From Stenotrophomonas acidaminiphila (GTDB lineage: Bacteria; Pseudomonadota; Gammaproteobacteria; Xanthomonadales; Xanthomonadaceae), in the NCBI RefSeq assembly GCF_001431595.1, contig NZ_LDJO01000062.1, positions 1 through 38,927 on the forward strand: a stretch of DNA of 38,927 bases. Direction: 5' to 3'. How positions within the stretch are numbered: the first letter of the stretch is position 1; each line of letters starts with the position of its first letter. The translations under genes were made by a program, and so were the position numbers. This document shows, in pieces, positions 17,243 to 26,417 of the stretch. The notes under the pieces were generated by a model. That model was not told where the DNA came from and made no database searches. It saw nothing but the letters and a program-made list of their open reading frames with translations.

Positions 17243-18187
17243 ATGGAGCTACGCCATCTTCGATACTTTCTCGCAGTTGCAGAGGAACTTCACTTCGCCC
17301 GTGCTGCCGAGCGGCTGCACATAGAACAATCCCCACTATCACGGGCCATCAAGGAGTTGGAGGAAGAACTGGGCGTGGTGCTGTTTGCCCGCACCACACG
17401 CAGCACGCGGCTCACCCGCACCGGCAAGCTGTTCTTGGAGCACGTGCGTCGCGTGCTTGCTGCCTTGGAACAAGCACGTGACAGCGTGAAGGCAGCGGCG
17501 AACGGTTTTCACGGGCAGTTGCGCGTAGCTCTATCGGACGGCGTCACACCGTCGCGCTTGCCGAGCTTGCTGGCGTTGTGCCGCCAGGAAGAGCCGGAAG
17601 TTGACCTCCGATTCTTCGAGGTGCCGCTTTCACAGCAGATCAAAGGCTTGCATGACGACCTATACGATGTGGGGTTCGCACAATCCGATGACGTAGGCGA
17701 TGGCATCACCGCCATACCTGTATGGAGCGATGCGCTGATGGTGGCGGTGCCGGCGCGGCATCCGCTGCTGGCCCACAAGCGCATCCCGCTGGACGAGTTG
17801 CTGCGCTACCCGCTGGTTCTGTGCAATCCGCAAGTCTGCGAAGGTCATGCCAAGCATGTCGAACGGGTGCTGCGTCGTGCCGACATGGAGCCACTTGTTG
17901 CGGAACGTGTGGCTTCCTGCGATTTGATGATGGCACTGGTTTCGGCGGGCTTCGCGATCGGGCTGACAGGTGAAGCGCATATTGCCACCAGCCGTGAGCC
18001 GGGTGTGGTGGCCCGGCCACTGGCGTCGCGTGTACCGCCGCTGACGACTTACCTGCTGCACCTCGACGATGAGCCATCCGATGTGCTTGCGCGGTTCATT
18101 GAGCGCGTGCAGGCCATTGAATCGCCGGAGTCCGCGAAACCTGTTCCGCGTCGCAGTCCTGACCCCCCGGAGGAATTCACGACATGA
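17243..18187 (+). CDS. traR: LysR-type transcriptional regulator, TraR of Tn4371 type
   Basis: A 314-residue LysR regulator. The HTH is at residues 1-60 (MELRHLRYFLAVAEELHF, LHIEQSPLSRAIKELEEELG) and the effector-binding domain spans about 90-290. The start is ATG 17243, 6 nt after AAGGG. The gene sits between the accessory cassette and the transfer genes, where Tn4371-family elements carry traR. It may control the downstream eexN and traG-trb genes, but no T-N11-A site is obvious to me. It overlaps the lipoprotein gene by ATGA. Confidence 0.88.
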   Translation: MELRHLRYFLAVAEELHFARAAERLHIEQSPLSRAIKELEEELGVVLFARTTRSTRLTRTGKLFLEHVRRVLAALEQARDSVKAAANGFHGQLRVALSDGVTPSRLPSLLALCRQEEPEVDLRFFEVPLSQQIKGLHDDLYDVGFAQSDDVGDGITAIPVWSDALMVAVPARHPLLAHKRIPLDELLRYPLVLCNPQVCEGHAKHVERVLRRADMEPLVAERVASCDLMMALVSAGFAIGLTGEAHIATSREPGVVARPLASRVPPLTTYLLHLDDEPSDVLARFIERVQAIESPESAKPVPRRSPDPPEEFTT

Positions 18188-18462
18188 ACAAGATCATCCC
18201 GTTCTTGCTGGTGGTCGCCATGACTGGCTGCGGCCAGTCCGAGACTCCTCAGAAGGCCAAAGGCTCGGATGCGGGTGTCCCGACGGTGGAAGAACTGGCA
18301 GCCAACCCCGAACGACTCAAAGAGCTGCGCCAGCAATGTAAGACCGACCGCCCCAAGCTGGGCGACGTGCTGTGCAACCGCGTGGCGGAAGCTACGCGCA
18401 AGCGGTTCTATGGCGACGGCGAAACCCCGTACACGCCGCCGAAAGAGTCGCCCAAGTTCTGA
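18184..18462 (+). CDS. EexN-like entry exclusion lipoprotein
   Basis: A 92-residue lipoprotein. The short signal peptide ends in the lipobox MTGC with Cys16. The mature part TVEELAANPERLKELRQQC...C...AEATRKRF fits the EexN family, which blocks redundant entry of the same element. It is similar in pattern and spacing to TrbK at 26097, including two Cys residues 16-17 apart that could form a disulphide. It overlaps the end of the LysR gene and follows GGAGGAATT. A terminator follows about 40 nt later. Confidence 0.75.
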   Translation: MNKIIPFLLVVAMTGCGQSETPQKAKGSDAGVPTVEELAANPERLKELRQQCKTDRPKLGDVLCNRVAEATRKRFYGDGETPYTPPKESPKF

Positions 18463-18505
18463 TTGTTGGCGGATCGCCGCATTACCTTCATATTTTTGCC
18501 CGACA

Positions 18506-18540
18506 CGCCGCAACGCGCCCGCGCTTGCGGCGTTTTTCTT
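18506..18540 (+). terminator. Rho-independent terminator after the LysR-EexN pair
   Basis: The 8-bp stem CGCCGCAA (18506-18513) / TTGCGGCG (18525-18532) encloses a loop that itself can pair (CGCG/CGCG). It is followed directly by TTTTTCTTT. It ends the traR-eexN transcript, so traG must have its own promoter in the next 160 nt. Confidence 0.85.
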
Positions 18541-18698
18541 TGGTTCGCCACCACGCTAGTTCTTTCTTTTTCCTCGACCTTTATGCCCTAAACGGTCTTT
18601 GACCGGCACCGACCCGGCACCGATCCTGACGCCAGCGGCACGTTCTTGTGCCGCGCTTTCCATGAGGAATCAGCGCAGGAGAAATCGGAGGCAAGGTC

Positions 18699-20711
18699 AT
18701 GCAAGGGACAAACGTGCTGTTCGGTCAGATCGCCGTGGTGTTCGGCATCGTGATCGCCGGCGTGTGGGGCGCCACACAGTGGACAGCAGCAGCCCTTGGT
18801 TATCAAGTACGCCTTGGCTCGCCCTGGTTCGATATTCTTGGCACGCCGATCTATTACCCGTGGAAGCTGTTTGAGTGGTGGTTCTCTTACGGCGCCTATA
18901 CCCCGGAAATCTTCGACACGGGCGGTGCCATCGCCGGCAGCAGTGGCATGGTCGCAGTGACCGTCGCCATTGCTATGTCGGTCTGGCGCTCGCGGCAGGC
19001 ACGCCTTGTCACGACCTACGGATCGGCCCGCTGGGCAAACGCGCAGGACATTCGCAAGGCGGGTCTCACGCAGCCGGCGGGCGTGTTCCTCGGCCAGCAC
19101 GACCGCCAGTACCTGCGCCATGAAGGGCCAGAGCATGTCCTGACGTTCGCACCCACGCGCAGCGGCAAGGGCGTCGGCCTCGTGGTGCCGACGCTGCTTT
19201 CCTGGCCCGCGTCCGCCGTCATCCACGACATCAAGGGCGAGAACTGGCAGATCACCGCAGGCTGGCGCTCGCGTTTCTCGCACTGCCTGCTGTTCAACCC
19301 CACGGATGCGAAGTCGGCGGCCTACAACCCGCTGCTGGAGGTACGGCGCGGCGCGCATGAAGTGCGCGACGTGCAGAACATCGCGGACATCCTGGTCGAT
19401 CCCGAAGGCGCGCTGGAGAAACGCAACCATTGGGAAAAAACTTCGCACGCGCTGCTGGTCGGCGCCATCTTGCACGTCCTTTACGCCGGGCAGGACAAGA
19501 CGCTGCGCGGCGTCGCCAACTTCCTCTCCGACCCGGCCAGCCCATTCGAGCTGACCTTGCACCGGATGATGACCACGCCGCACCTCGTGAACGAGGAAGG
19601 TGGTGGCCCGCATCCCGTTGTGGCGTCCGCTGCGCGCGAAGTGCTCAACAAGTCGGACAACGAGCGTTCTGGCGTGTTGAGCACCGCCATGTCGTTCCTC
19701 GGCCTTTATCGCGATCCCACTGTGGCCGAAGTCACCTCGCGCTGCGACTGGCGCATTGCCGACCTGATCGCCGCCGAGCATCCGGTATCGCTGTACCTGG
19801 TGGTGCCGCCTTCGGACATTAGCCGCACGAAGCCGCTGATCCGCCTGATCCTCAACCAGATCGGACGGCGGCTCACCGAATCGCTGGACGGCTCCGACGG
19901 CATCAAGCGCCGCCACAAGCTGCTGCTGATGCTCGATGAGTTTCCGGCACTCGGGCGCTTGGATTTTTTCGAGACCGCGTTGGCCTTCATGGCGGGCTAC
20001 GGCATCCGCAGCTTCCTCATCGCGCAGTCGCTCAACCAGATCTACAAAGCCTACGGCCAAAACCATTCGATTCTGGACAACTGCCATGTGCGTGTGACGT
20101 TCGCCACCAACGATGAACGCACCGCCAAGCGCATTTCCGAGACGTTGGGCACCGCGACCGAGTTGCGCGCACAGCGCAACTACGCGGGCCACCGGCTCGC
20201 GCCGTGGCTGGGCCACCTCATGGTGTCGCGCCAGGAGACGGCCCGCCCGCTGCTGACGCCCGGCGAAGTCATGCAGCTTCCGCCCGACGAGGCCGTGGTG
20301 ATGGTCTCCAGCGTGGCGCCGATCCGGGCAAAGAAGCTGCGCTACTACGCGGACGCCAATTTCAAGCGGCGCGTGCTGTCGCCGCCCGTGTTGGCGGACA
20401 GCCAATACGCCGACGCGCCGCCGCTGCGCCCCGACGACTGGAGCGGGCTGGCAATCCCACCAACGCCCACCGCACCGGCCACGGCACCCGCCGATGGCCT
20501 CGGTTCCGCCGACGACGGCGGCCCGCGCCGTCAGCCCGAGCTTTCCGAAGTCGTCGCCTACGACCCCGAGTTGGCCGCGCCCGCAGCTGACCTCGGGCTG
20601 CTCGATGACGACGACGACCTGCCGCTTCCCCTTCCTCGCCAGCTCGATCCGGCCATGCAGCGCGCGGCCCGGCTGGCATCGCTGAACCCCAACGACGGAA
20701 TCGAGCTATGA
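18699..20711 (+). CDS. traG: TraG/VirD4-type coupling protein
   Basis: A 670-residue ATPase that links the relaxosome to the mating channel. Two membrane helices occur near the N-terminus (about 8-28 and 70-95). Walker A APTRSGKGVG includes Lys157, and Walker B is LLMLDEF with Asp413. IHDIKGENW, LNKSDNERSGVLSTAMSFL and FLIAQSLNQ are TraG signatures. The C-terminus is acidic (DDDDDL). CGGAGG lies about 7 nt before the ATG. It is the first gene of the long mating-pair operon and overlaps the RHH gene by ATGA. Confidence 0.95.
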   Translation: MQGTNVLFGQIAVVFGIVIAGVWGATQWTAAALGYQVRLGSPWFDILGTPIYYPWKLFEWWFSYGAYTPEIFDTGGAIAGSSGMVAVTVAIAMSVWRSRQARLVTTYGSARWANAQDIRKAGLTQPAGVFLGQHDRQYLRHEGPEHVLTFAPTRSGKGVGLVVPTLLSWPASAVIHDIKGENWQITAGWRSRFSHCLLFNPTDAKSAAYNPLLEVRRGAHEVRDVQNIADILVDPEGALEKRNHWEKTSHALLVGAILHVLYAGQDKTLRGVANFLSDPASPFELTLHRMMTTPHLVNEEGGGPHPVVASAAREVLNKSDNERSGVLSTAMSFLGLYRDPTVAEVTSRCDWRIADLIAAEHPVSLYLVVPPSDISRTKPLIRLILNQIGRRLTESLDGSDGIKRRHKLLLMLDEFPALGRLDFFETALAFMAGYGIRSFLIAQSLNQIYKAYGQNHSILDNCHVRVTFATNDERTAKRISETLGTATELRAQRNYAGHRLAPWLGHLMVSRQETARPLLTPGEVMQLPPDEAVVMVSSVAPIRAKKLRYYADANFKRRVLSPPVLADSQYADAPPLRPDDWSGLAIPPTPTAPATAPADGLGSADDGGPRRQPELSEVVAYDPELAAPAADLGLLDDDDDLPLPLPRQLDPAMQRAARLASLNPNDGIEL

Positions 20712-21172
20712 GCCAATACCGCCTCAATCTGTTCATTCAGCCCGAGCACGCCCAGCGGCTCGACGAGCTGGCCGCCAAGAAAGGCGTGTCCAAGTCGTCG
20801 ATCGTTGCGGCGGCGCTCGCATCGTGGCTGTCGCCCGATGCCGCTGACCAGCGCGAGGCGGCCATCGCCAAGCGCCTTGATCGCCTGTCGCGCCAGGCCA
20901 AGCGCATGGAGCGTGACCAGAGCATCGCCATCGAGACGCTGGCGCTGTTCATCCGCTACTACCTGACGGTCAGCACGCCGGTTCCCGAGGCACACCAAGA
21001 CGCGGCGCGCGCCCAGGGCAAGGCGCGCTTCGAGCAGTTCACCGAGCAGCTTGGCCGCCACCTGATGCGCGGACGCAGCCTGGTGCGCGATGTGGTGGAG
21101 GAACTGCACCCTGACCCGGTGCGGATGGAAGACGCGGCAGCCGCCGCCCAGGCTCGGGAGCGTGCCTCATGA
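20708..21172 (+). CDS. CopG-type ribbon-helix-helix protein
   Basis: A 154-residue protein. Residues 1-45 ([38 protein letters not shown]) have the CopG/RHH form, a DNA-binding strand then two helices. The rest is helical and charged. It is invariably found between traG and trbB in Tn4371-type elements, with ATGA overlaps to both. It may regulate the trb operon or assist the relaxosome; there is no direct evidence for either. Confidence 0.85.
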   Translation: MSQYRLNLFIQPEHAQRLDELAAKKGVSKSSIVAAALASWLSPDAADQREAAIAKRLDRLSRQAKRMERDQSIAIETLALFIRYYLTVSTPVPEAHQDAARAQGKARFEQFTEQLGRHLMRGRSLVRDVVEELHPDPVRMEDAAAAAQARERAS

Positions 21173-22239
21173 GTGCCGTTCCGCAACTCCCGCATGAGCC
21201 GCGTTCGTCTGCTGCCGCCTCCCTTGAGCGACGCATCCAGATGCTGCGCACGGCAATGGGGCCGCTGATCGCCACCGCGCTCGAAGACCCCGACGTGGTG
21301 GAAATCATGCTCAACCCCGATCGCACCCTTTGGGTGGATCGGCTTTCGAGTGGGCGCGCGCCGATGGGCGTGGAGATGCCCGAGGCCGATGGCGAGCGGA
21401 TCATCCGCCTGGTCGCTGCCCACGTCGGCGCGGAAGTCCATCGCGGCCAGCCGCTGCTGTCGGCTGAACTGCCGGAGACGGGCGAGCGATTCGAGGGCAT
21501 CTTGCCGCCCGCCGCGCCGGGGCCGGCCTTCGCGCTGCGCAAGCGCGCCATCGGCGTGATCCCGCTGGAGCGGTACGTCGTGGACGGAATGATGACCGCC
21601 GCCCAGGCGGGCTTTCTGGTGCAGGCCGTGCGCGAGCGCCAGAACATCGTGATCGCCGGGGCCACCAGCAGCGGCAAGACCACGCTGGCCAATGCGCTGC
21701 TGGCAGAGATTGCCGCCACCGGCGACCGCGTGTTGGTACTCGAAGACACGGTGGAGCTGCAATGCGCGGCGCGTGACCACGTTCCGCTGCGCACGCGCGC
21801 GGGGGTGGTGTCCATGACCGAGTTGGTGCGCTCCTCCATGCGCCTGCGACCCGATCGCGTGGTGGTCGGCGAGGTGCGCGGCGCCGAGGCGCTGGATCTC
21901 ATCAAGGTGTGGGGCACCGGCCACCCCGGCGGCATCGCCACGATCCATGCGGGTTCCGCGCTGGGCGCGTTGCTGCGCATGGAGCAACTGATTCTCGAAG
22001 TGGCGGTGAACCCGCCGCGTGCGCTGATCGCCGAGGCGGTCAACGTGGTGATCCACATCGCCGGTCGCGGGCGCAAGCGCCGCATCGAGAGCATCGCCCG
22101 CGTCGTCGGCTTCGACGGTGTGGGCTACCGATTGGCGGATGCGCTGGAGACACCGTTTCCCGAGCTGCCGCTATTTCCCGAGGCCGCACCCGCTGCGGCG
22201 ACTTCCCCGTCCCCTGACCAACCTGGAGAACTGCCATGA
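21169..22239 (+). CDS. trbB: TrbB, mating-pair formation ATPase (VirB11 family)
   Basis: A 356-residue VirB11-type hexameric ATPase. The N-terminal domain includes [19 protein letters not shown]. Walker A is GATSSGKTT with Lys170, followed by the Asp box ([12 protein letters not shown]), RMRPDR-like [19 protein letters not shown] as Walker B, and the His box [13 protein letters not shown]. It works on the cytoplasmic side to power pilus assembly and transfer. It is complete, with ATGA overlaps on both sides. The C-terminal tail is Pro/Ala-rich. Confidence 0.95.
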   Translation: MSAVPQLPHEPRSSAAASLERRIQMLRTAMGPLIATALEDPDVVEIMLNPDRTLWVDRLSSGRAPMGVEMPEADGERIIRLVAAHVGAEVHRGQPLLSAELPETGERFEGILPPAAPGPAFALRKRAIGVIPLERYVVDGMMTAAQAGFLVQAVRERQNIVIAGATSSGKTTLANALLAEIAATGDRVLVLEDTVELQCAARDHVPLRTRAGVVSMTELVRSSMRLRPDRVVVGEVRGAEALDLIKVWGTGHPGGIATIHAGSALGALLRMEQLILEVAVNPPRALIAEAVNVVIHIAGRGRKRRIESIARVVGFDGVGYRLADALETPFPELPLFPEAAPAAATSPSPDQPGELP

Positions 22240-22628
22240 CGCAGATGATCGTTCCTGCTTTCCGTTTTTCTGCAAATCCGGCTTTGCGCCTTCCCGCGCG
22301 GTCGCGGCTGCACAGCCTGGCCCGCCCTGCGGCGCAAGGCTTACTGCTGGCCGCACTGCTGCTGTTGCTGGCTGGAACCGCGCAGGCCGCCGGTTCCTCG
22401 ATGCCGTGGGAAGGCCCGCTGCAATCCATCCTCGAATCCATCCAGGGGCCGGTGGCGCGCATCGTCGCCGTCATCATCATCATCGCCACGGGCCTCGCGC
22501 TGGCCTTCGGCGACACGTCAGGCGGCTTCCGCAAGCTGATCCAGATCGTGTTCGGCTTGAGCATCGCCTTCGCCGCGTCCTCGTTCTTCCTGTCGTTCTT
22601 TTCGTTCTCTGGCGGGGCTGTCGTATGA
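22236..22628 (+). CDS. trbC: TrbC, conjugative pilin precursor (VirB2 family)
   Basis: A 130-residue pilin precursor. The long N-region and hydrophobic stretch end at AQA (about residue 51), a signal peptidase site. Two membrane helices follow at about 68-90 and 100-125, with MPWEGPLQSILESIQGP between signal and first helix as in TrbC proteins. RP4 TrbC is cyclised by TraF; traF is present at 4501. ATGA overlaps to trbB and trbD. Confidence 0.92.
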   Translation: MTQMIVPAFRFSANPALRLPARSRLHSLARPAAQGLLLAALLLLLAGTAQAAGSSMPWEGPLQSILESIQGPVARIVAVIIIIATGLALAFGDTSGGFRKLIQIVFGLSIAFAASSFFLSFFSFSGGAVV

Positions 22629-22897
22629 GCGGCCCGGACACCTTCGCGGCCGGGTTCGAGGTGCCGCTGCATCGCTCGCTCACCGAGCCGATCTTGCTGG
22701 GCGGCGCACCGCGCACCGTGGCGATCGCCAACGGCACGCTGGCCGCCGCCGTCGGGCTGGGCCTGCAACTGTGGATTCCGGGCGTGGTGCTCTGGATCGT
22801 CGGCCATTCGCTGGCGGTGTGGGGTGCGCGCGTCGATCCTCAGTTCATGGCCGTGTTCGCCCGGCACATCAAGCATCGCCCGCTGCTGGACGTGTGA
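22625..22897 (+). CDS. trbD: TrbD (VirB3 family) inner-membrane protein
   Basis: A 90-residue protein with a VPLHRSLTEPILLGGAPR opening, which is the TrbD/VirB3 signature, and two adjacent membrane segments at about 33-65. The open frame continues upstream within trbC, but the ATG at 22625, overlapping the trbC stop, gives the family N-terminus. VirB3-type proteins associate with the VirB4/TrbE ATPase at the inner membrane; trbE follows after 12 nt. Confidence 0.93.
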   Translation: MSGPDTFAAGFEVPLHRSLTEPILLGGAPRTVAIANGTLAAAVGLGLQLWIPGVVLWIVGHSLAVWGARVDPQFMAVFARHIKHRPLLDV

Positions 22898-22909
22898 GGG
22901 GATGCAGGC

Positions 22910-25363
22910 ATGCTGAACCTTGCCGAATACCGCCAACGGCCCGCGCTGCTCGCCGACTGGCTGCCCTGGGCCGGACTGGTCGCGCCGGGTGTCGTCTTGA
23001 ACAAGGACGGCAGTTTCCAGCGCACCGCCCGGTTTCGCGGGCCTGACCTCGATAGCGCCACGCAAGGCGAGCTGATCGCCACGTCGGCACGCCTGAACAA
23101 CGCGCTGCGCCGGCTGGGTTCTGGCTGGGCGCTGTTCATCGAGGCCGAGCGCCGCACCGCTGCCGACTACCCGCACTCGGAGTTTCCCGAGCCACTTTCG
23201 TGGCTGGTGGACGAAGAACGCCGCTCGGCCTTCGAGGATACCGGCCATCACTTCGAGAGCGGCTATCACCTGACGCTGGTGTACCTGCCGCCCGAGGAAT
23301 CGCGCGCCCGTGCCGCCAAGATGCTCTACGAGAACACGCCGACGAATGGCGTGGACTGGCGCGAGCGGCTGCAAGCCTTCGTCGCGGAAACGGATCGGGT
23401 CTTTGACCTGCTCGATGGCGTCATGCCGGAAATCGCCTGGCTCGATGACAGCCAGACGCTGACCTATCTGCACTCGACCATCTCGACGCGGCGCTATCGC
23501 ATGGGCGTTCCCGAGGTGCCGTTCCACATCGACGCGCTGCTGACCGACTCGCCGCTGGTCGGTGGCCTGGCCCCCATGCTGGGCGACAGGCACCTGCGCG
23601 TGGTGTCGGTGCGCGGATTCCCGACCTCGACCTGGCCGGGGATTCTGGACGACCTCAACCGCCTGGGATTTGGGTATCGCTGGAGTACGCGCTTTCTGTG
23701 CCTCGACAAATCCGAGGCGGAACGGGAATTGGGGCGTCTGCGCCGCCAGTGGTTCGCCAAGCGCAAGAACGTCATCGCGCTGCTGCGCGAAACGATCTTC
23801 CAGCAGGAAAGCCCGCTGGTCGATACCGACGCGAACAACAAGGCGGCGGACGCGGATGCGGCCTTGCAGGAGCTGGGCAGCGATCAGGTCGCCTTCGGCT
23901 ACCTGACGGCGACCGTCACCGTCATGGACGAGGACGCCGGCGCAGCCGACGAGAAGCTGCGCATGGTGGAGCGCGTCATTCAGGGGCGCGGCTTCGTCAC
24001 CATCCCCGAAACGCTCAATGCCGTGGATGCGTGGCTGTCCTCGCTTCCCGGCAACGCCTACGCCAACGTGCGTCAGCCCATCGTCTCGACGCTGAACCTG
24101 GCGCACATGATGCCGGTGTCGGCGGTGTGGGCCGGGCCGGAGAAGAACGACCACCTGGACGGCCCGCCGCTGATCGTCACCCGCACCGATGGCGCGACGC
24201 CGTTCCGGCTGGTGACGCACATCGGCGACGTGGGCCACACGCTGGTCGCCGGCCCGACCGGCATGGGCAAGTCGGTCTTGCTCGCCACGCTGGCGTTGCA
24301 GTTTCGCCGCTATCGCGGCTCGCGCATCTTCGCCTTCGACATGGGGCGTTCCATGCGCGCCACGATCCTCGGGCTGGGCGGCGAGCACTACGACCTGGGC
24401 ACGGATGGAGAAATCGCCTTCCAGCCGCTCGCGCGCATCGACCGCGAGGGCTACCGCACCTGGGCAGCGGAATGGATCGAAGGCCGCTTGCTGCACGAAG
24501 GCGTGGCAGTCGGCCCGGACGAGAAGGCGGCCATCTGGTCGGCACTCGGCAGCCTTGCCGGTGCGCCGGTGGAGCAGCGCACGATGACCGGGCTGTCCGT
24601 CCTCTTGCAGTCCAACGCGCTGCGCCAGGCGCTCGCGCCGTATGTGCTGGGCGGCGCGCACGGCAAGCTGCTGGACGCCGACCACGACCGGCTGGGCATG
24701 GCCGACGTGCAGTGCTTCGAGATGGAAGAGCTGATGCACAGCAAGGCCGCCGTCATGGCCGTGCTGCATTACCTCTTTGCGCGCTTCGACGAACGCTTTG
24801 ACGGTGCGCCCACGCTGCTGATCCTCGATGAAGCGTGGCTGTTCCTCGATGACCCGGTGTTTGCCGCGCGCATCCGCCAGTGGCTCAAGACGCTGCGCAA
24901 GAAGAACGTCAGCGTCATCTTCGCAACGCAGTCGCTGGCCGACATCAAGGATTCGAGCATCGCGCCCGCGATCATCGAGAGCTGCGCGAGCCGCATTTTC
25001 CTCGCCAACCCGCAGGCGACCGAGCCGCAGATTCGCACGATATACGAGGGCTTCGGCCTCAACAGGCGTCAGATCGAAATCGTCGCCACCGCGCAGCCCA
25101 AGCGCGATTACTACTACCAATCCCGCCTCGGCAACCGCCTGTTCGACCTCGACCTGGGGCCGGCGGCGTTGGCGTTTGCGGGCGCTTCCACGCCGCAAGA
25201 CCAGCGCGACATAGACCGCGTGCTGCTGGACGCCGGCACGCCCGGCTTCGCGGGCGCCTGGCTGCGCCATCGCGGCCTCGATTGGGCGGCTGACCTGCTG
25301 CCCTCGTTCCCCGGCCTCGCGCCGGGTTCCCTCGCTGACCACCCACAGGAGAACCTGCCATGA
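22910..25363 (+). CDS. trbE: TrbE, VirB4-type transfer ATPase
   Basis: An 817-residue ATPase, the largest motor of the secretion channel. An N-terminal CagE/VirB4 domain (about 180-400) precedes the ATPase core. Walker A is GPTGMGKSV with Lys454 and Walker B is LLILDEAWLFL with Asp640. SVIFATQSLADI and CASRIFLANPQA are also typical. The length matches RP4-type TrbE. It is the main energiser of pilus and channel assembly. It overlaps trbJ by ATGA. Confidence 0.96.
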   Translation: MLNLAEYRQRPALLADWLPWAGLVAPGVVLNKDGSFQRTARFRGPDLDSATQGELIATSARLNNALRRLGSGWALFIEAERRTAADYPHSEFPEPLSWLVDEERRSAFEDTGHHFESGYHLTLVYLPPEESRARAAKMLYENTPTNGVDWRERLQAFVAETDRVFDLLDGVMPEIAWLDDSQTLTYLHSTISTRRYRMGVPEVPFHIDALLTDSPLVGGLAPMLGDRHLRVVSVRGFPTSTWPGILDDLNRLGFGYRWSTRFLCLDKSEAERELGRLRRQWFAKRKNVIALLRETIFQQESPLVDTDANNKAADADAALQELGSDQVAFGYLTATVTVMDEDAGAADEKLRMVERVIQGRGFVTIPETLNAVDAWLSSLPGNAYANVRQPIVSTLNLAHMMPVSAVWAGPEKNDHLDGPPLIVTRTDGATPFRLVTHIGDVGHTLVAGPTGMGKSVLLATLALQFRRYRGSRIFAFDMGRSMRATILGLGGEHYDLGTDGEIAFQPLARIDREGYRTWAAEWIEGRLLHEGVAVGPDEKAAIWSALGSLAGAPVEQRTMTGLSVLLQSNALRQALAPYVLGGAHGKLLDADHDRLGMADVQCFEMEELMHSKAAVMAVLHYLFARFDERFDGAPTLLILDEAWLFLDDPVFAARIRQWLKTLRKKNVSVIFATQSLADIKDSSIAPAIIESCASRIFLANPQATEPQIRTIYEGFGLNRRQIEIVATAQPKRDYYYQSRLGNRLFDLDLGPAALAFAGASTPQDQRDIDRVLLDAGTPGFAGAWLRHRGLDWAADLLPSFPGLAPGSLADHPQENLP

Positions 25364-26085
25364 AGAAGCGCCTTGTCGCCGCGGCCATCGCGGCCATGCT
25401 TTGCACGGCCACTGCCCATGCGCAATGGGTCGTGATCGACCCCACCAACCTCGTGCAGAACACGCTGACTGCGATCCGCACGCTGGAGCAAATCAACAAC
25501 CAGATCCAACAGCTTCAGAACGAAGCGCAGATGCTGATGAACCAGGCGCGCAACCTCGCCAGCCTGCCGTCCAGCGTGGTCGGCCAGTTGCGCGCCAACC
25601 TGGCAACGACCGAGCGGTTGATCGCCCAGGCCCGAGGCTTGGCCTACGACGTGACGAATCTGGATCGGGAGTTTGCCCGCCTGTACCCGGAGCAGTACGC
25701 CGCCACCGTCAGCGGCGACCAGATGTACCGCGACGCCCAGGAGCGATGGAAGAACACGCTCAACGGCTTGCAGACCACCATGCAGATGCAGGCGCAGGTG
25801 TCGCAGAACCTGGGCGAAGACGAAAGCGTGCTGGCCGATCTGGTCGGCAAGAGCCAGTCGGCGCAAGGCGCGTTGCAGGCGATGCAGGCCATGAACCAGT
25901 TGCTCGCCTTGCAGGCCAAGCAGTCGATCCAGTCGCAGCGGCTCCAGATCACGCAAGACCGGGCCGCCTCGTTGGAACTGGCGCGGCAGGCGGCGGCCAC
26001 CGAGCGCGCCCGCGAAGTGCGGCGGCGCTTCCTCGGGGAAGGCACGCCGTACACGCCGCAGTCCGTCAACTTCTACCGCGACTGA
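25360..26085 (+). CDS. trbJ: TrbJ (VirB5-like) conjugative transfer protein
   Basis: A 241-residue periplasmic protein. The signal peptide ends at AHA (about residue 21). The rest is almost wholly helical and Gln-rich (QINNQIQQLQNEAQMLMNQARNLASLPS), consistent with TrbJ/VirB5 minor pilus proteins. It ends with RRFLGEGTPYTP. A very similar stretch, KRFYGDGETPYTP, ends the EexN-like lipoprotein at 18184. It is 11 nt before trbK. Confidence 0.93.
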   Translation: MKKRLVAAAIAAMLCTATAHAQWVVIDPTNLVQNTLTAIRTLEQINNQIQQLQNEAQMLMNQARNLASLPSSVVGQLRANLATTERLIAQARGLAYDVTNLDREFARLYPEQYAATVSGDQMYRDAQERWKNTLNGLQTTMQMQAQVSQNLGEDESVLADLVGKSQSAQGALQAMQAMNQLLALQAKQSIQSQRLQITQDRAASLELARQAAATERAREVRRRFLGEGTPYTPQSVNFYRD

Positions 26086-26096
26086 CGGGGGCCGAC

Positions 26097-26417
26097 ATGC
26101 GATGCGTCCTCGTCCTTGGTGCCGTGCTGCTGGCCGCCTGCGGCGAGCAGCCGGCCGACAACCTCGCCGATGCCCTGGCCGCTGATCCCGTGCGGCTCAA
26201 GGCATTGCGCGCGCAATGCGCGGCCGACCGGCAGGCCACGGGCGAGGACGCTTGCCGCGCCGCCGCCGAAGCCTTCCGGCGGCGCTTCTTTTCCGGCGAA
26301 GCCGGGCCGGATGAATACCGAACGCTGGCCGGCCTGCCGCCGATCCCGCCCAGCTTCGAGGAGCCGGCCGATGGCATGGCGCCGACCGTTCCCGCCGAAC
26401 CGGAGGACACGCCATGA
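26097..26417 (+). CDS. trbK: TrbK, entry exclusion lipoprotein
   Basis: A 106-residue lipoprotein. The signal peptide ends in LLAAC with Cys15. The mature part ADALAADPVRLKALRAQC...DACRAAAEAFRRRF has two Cys residues 16-17 apart, and a Pro-rich tail follows. Its place between trbJ and trbL is that of RP4 trbK, which prevents entry of like elements. It is related in pattern to the EexN-like protein at 18184, so the element carries two such proteins. The start ATG at 26097 follows GGGG. It overlaps trbL by ATGA. Confidence 0.85.
   Translation: MRCVLVLGAVLLAACGEQPADNLADALAADPVRLKALRAQCAADRQATGEDACRAAAEAFRRRFFSGEAGPDEYRTLAGLPPIPPSFEEPADGMAPTVPAEPEDTP

Noticed and set aside
18690..20711. Type IV secretion effector system rather than conjugation
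   Set aside because: The presence of relaxase, TraG, TraF and a full trb set with exclusion lipoproteins indicates DNA transfer.
22040..25342. 1100-codon minus-strand ORF opposite trbB to trbE
   Set aside because: The plus strand encodes canonical TrbB, C, D and E. The minus frame is open only because of GC-rich codon bias.
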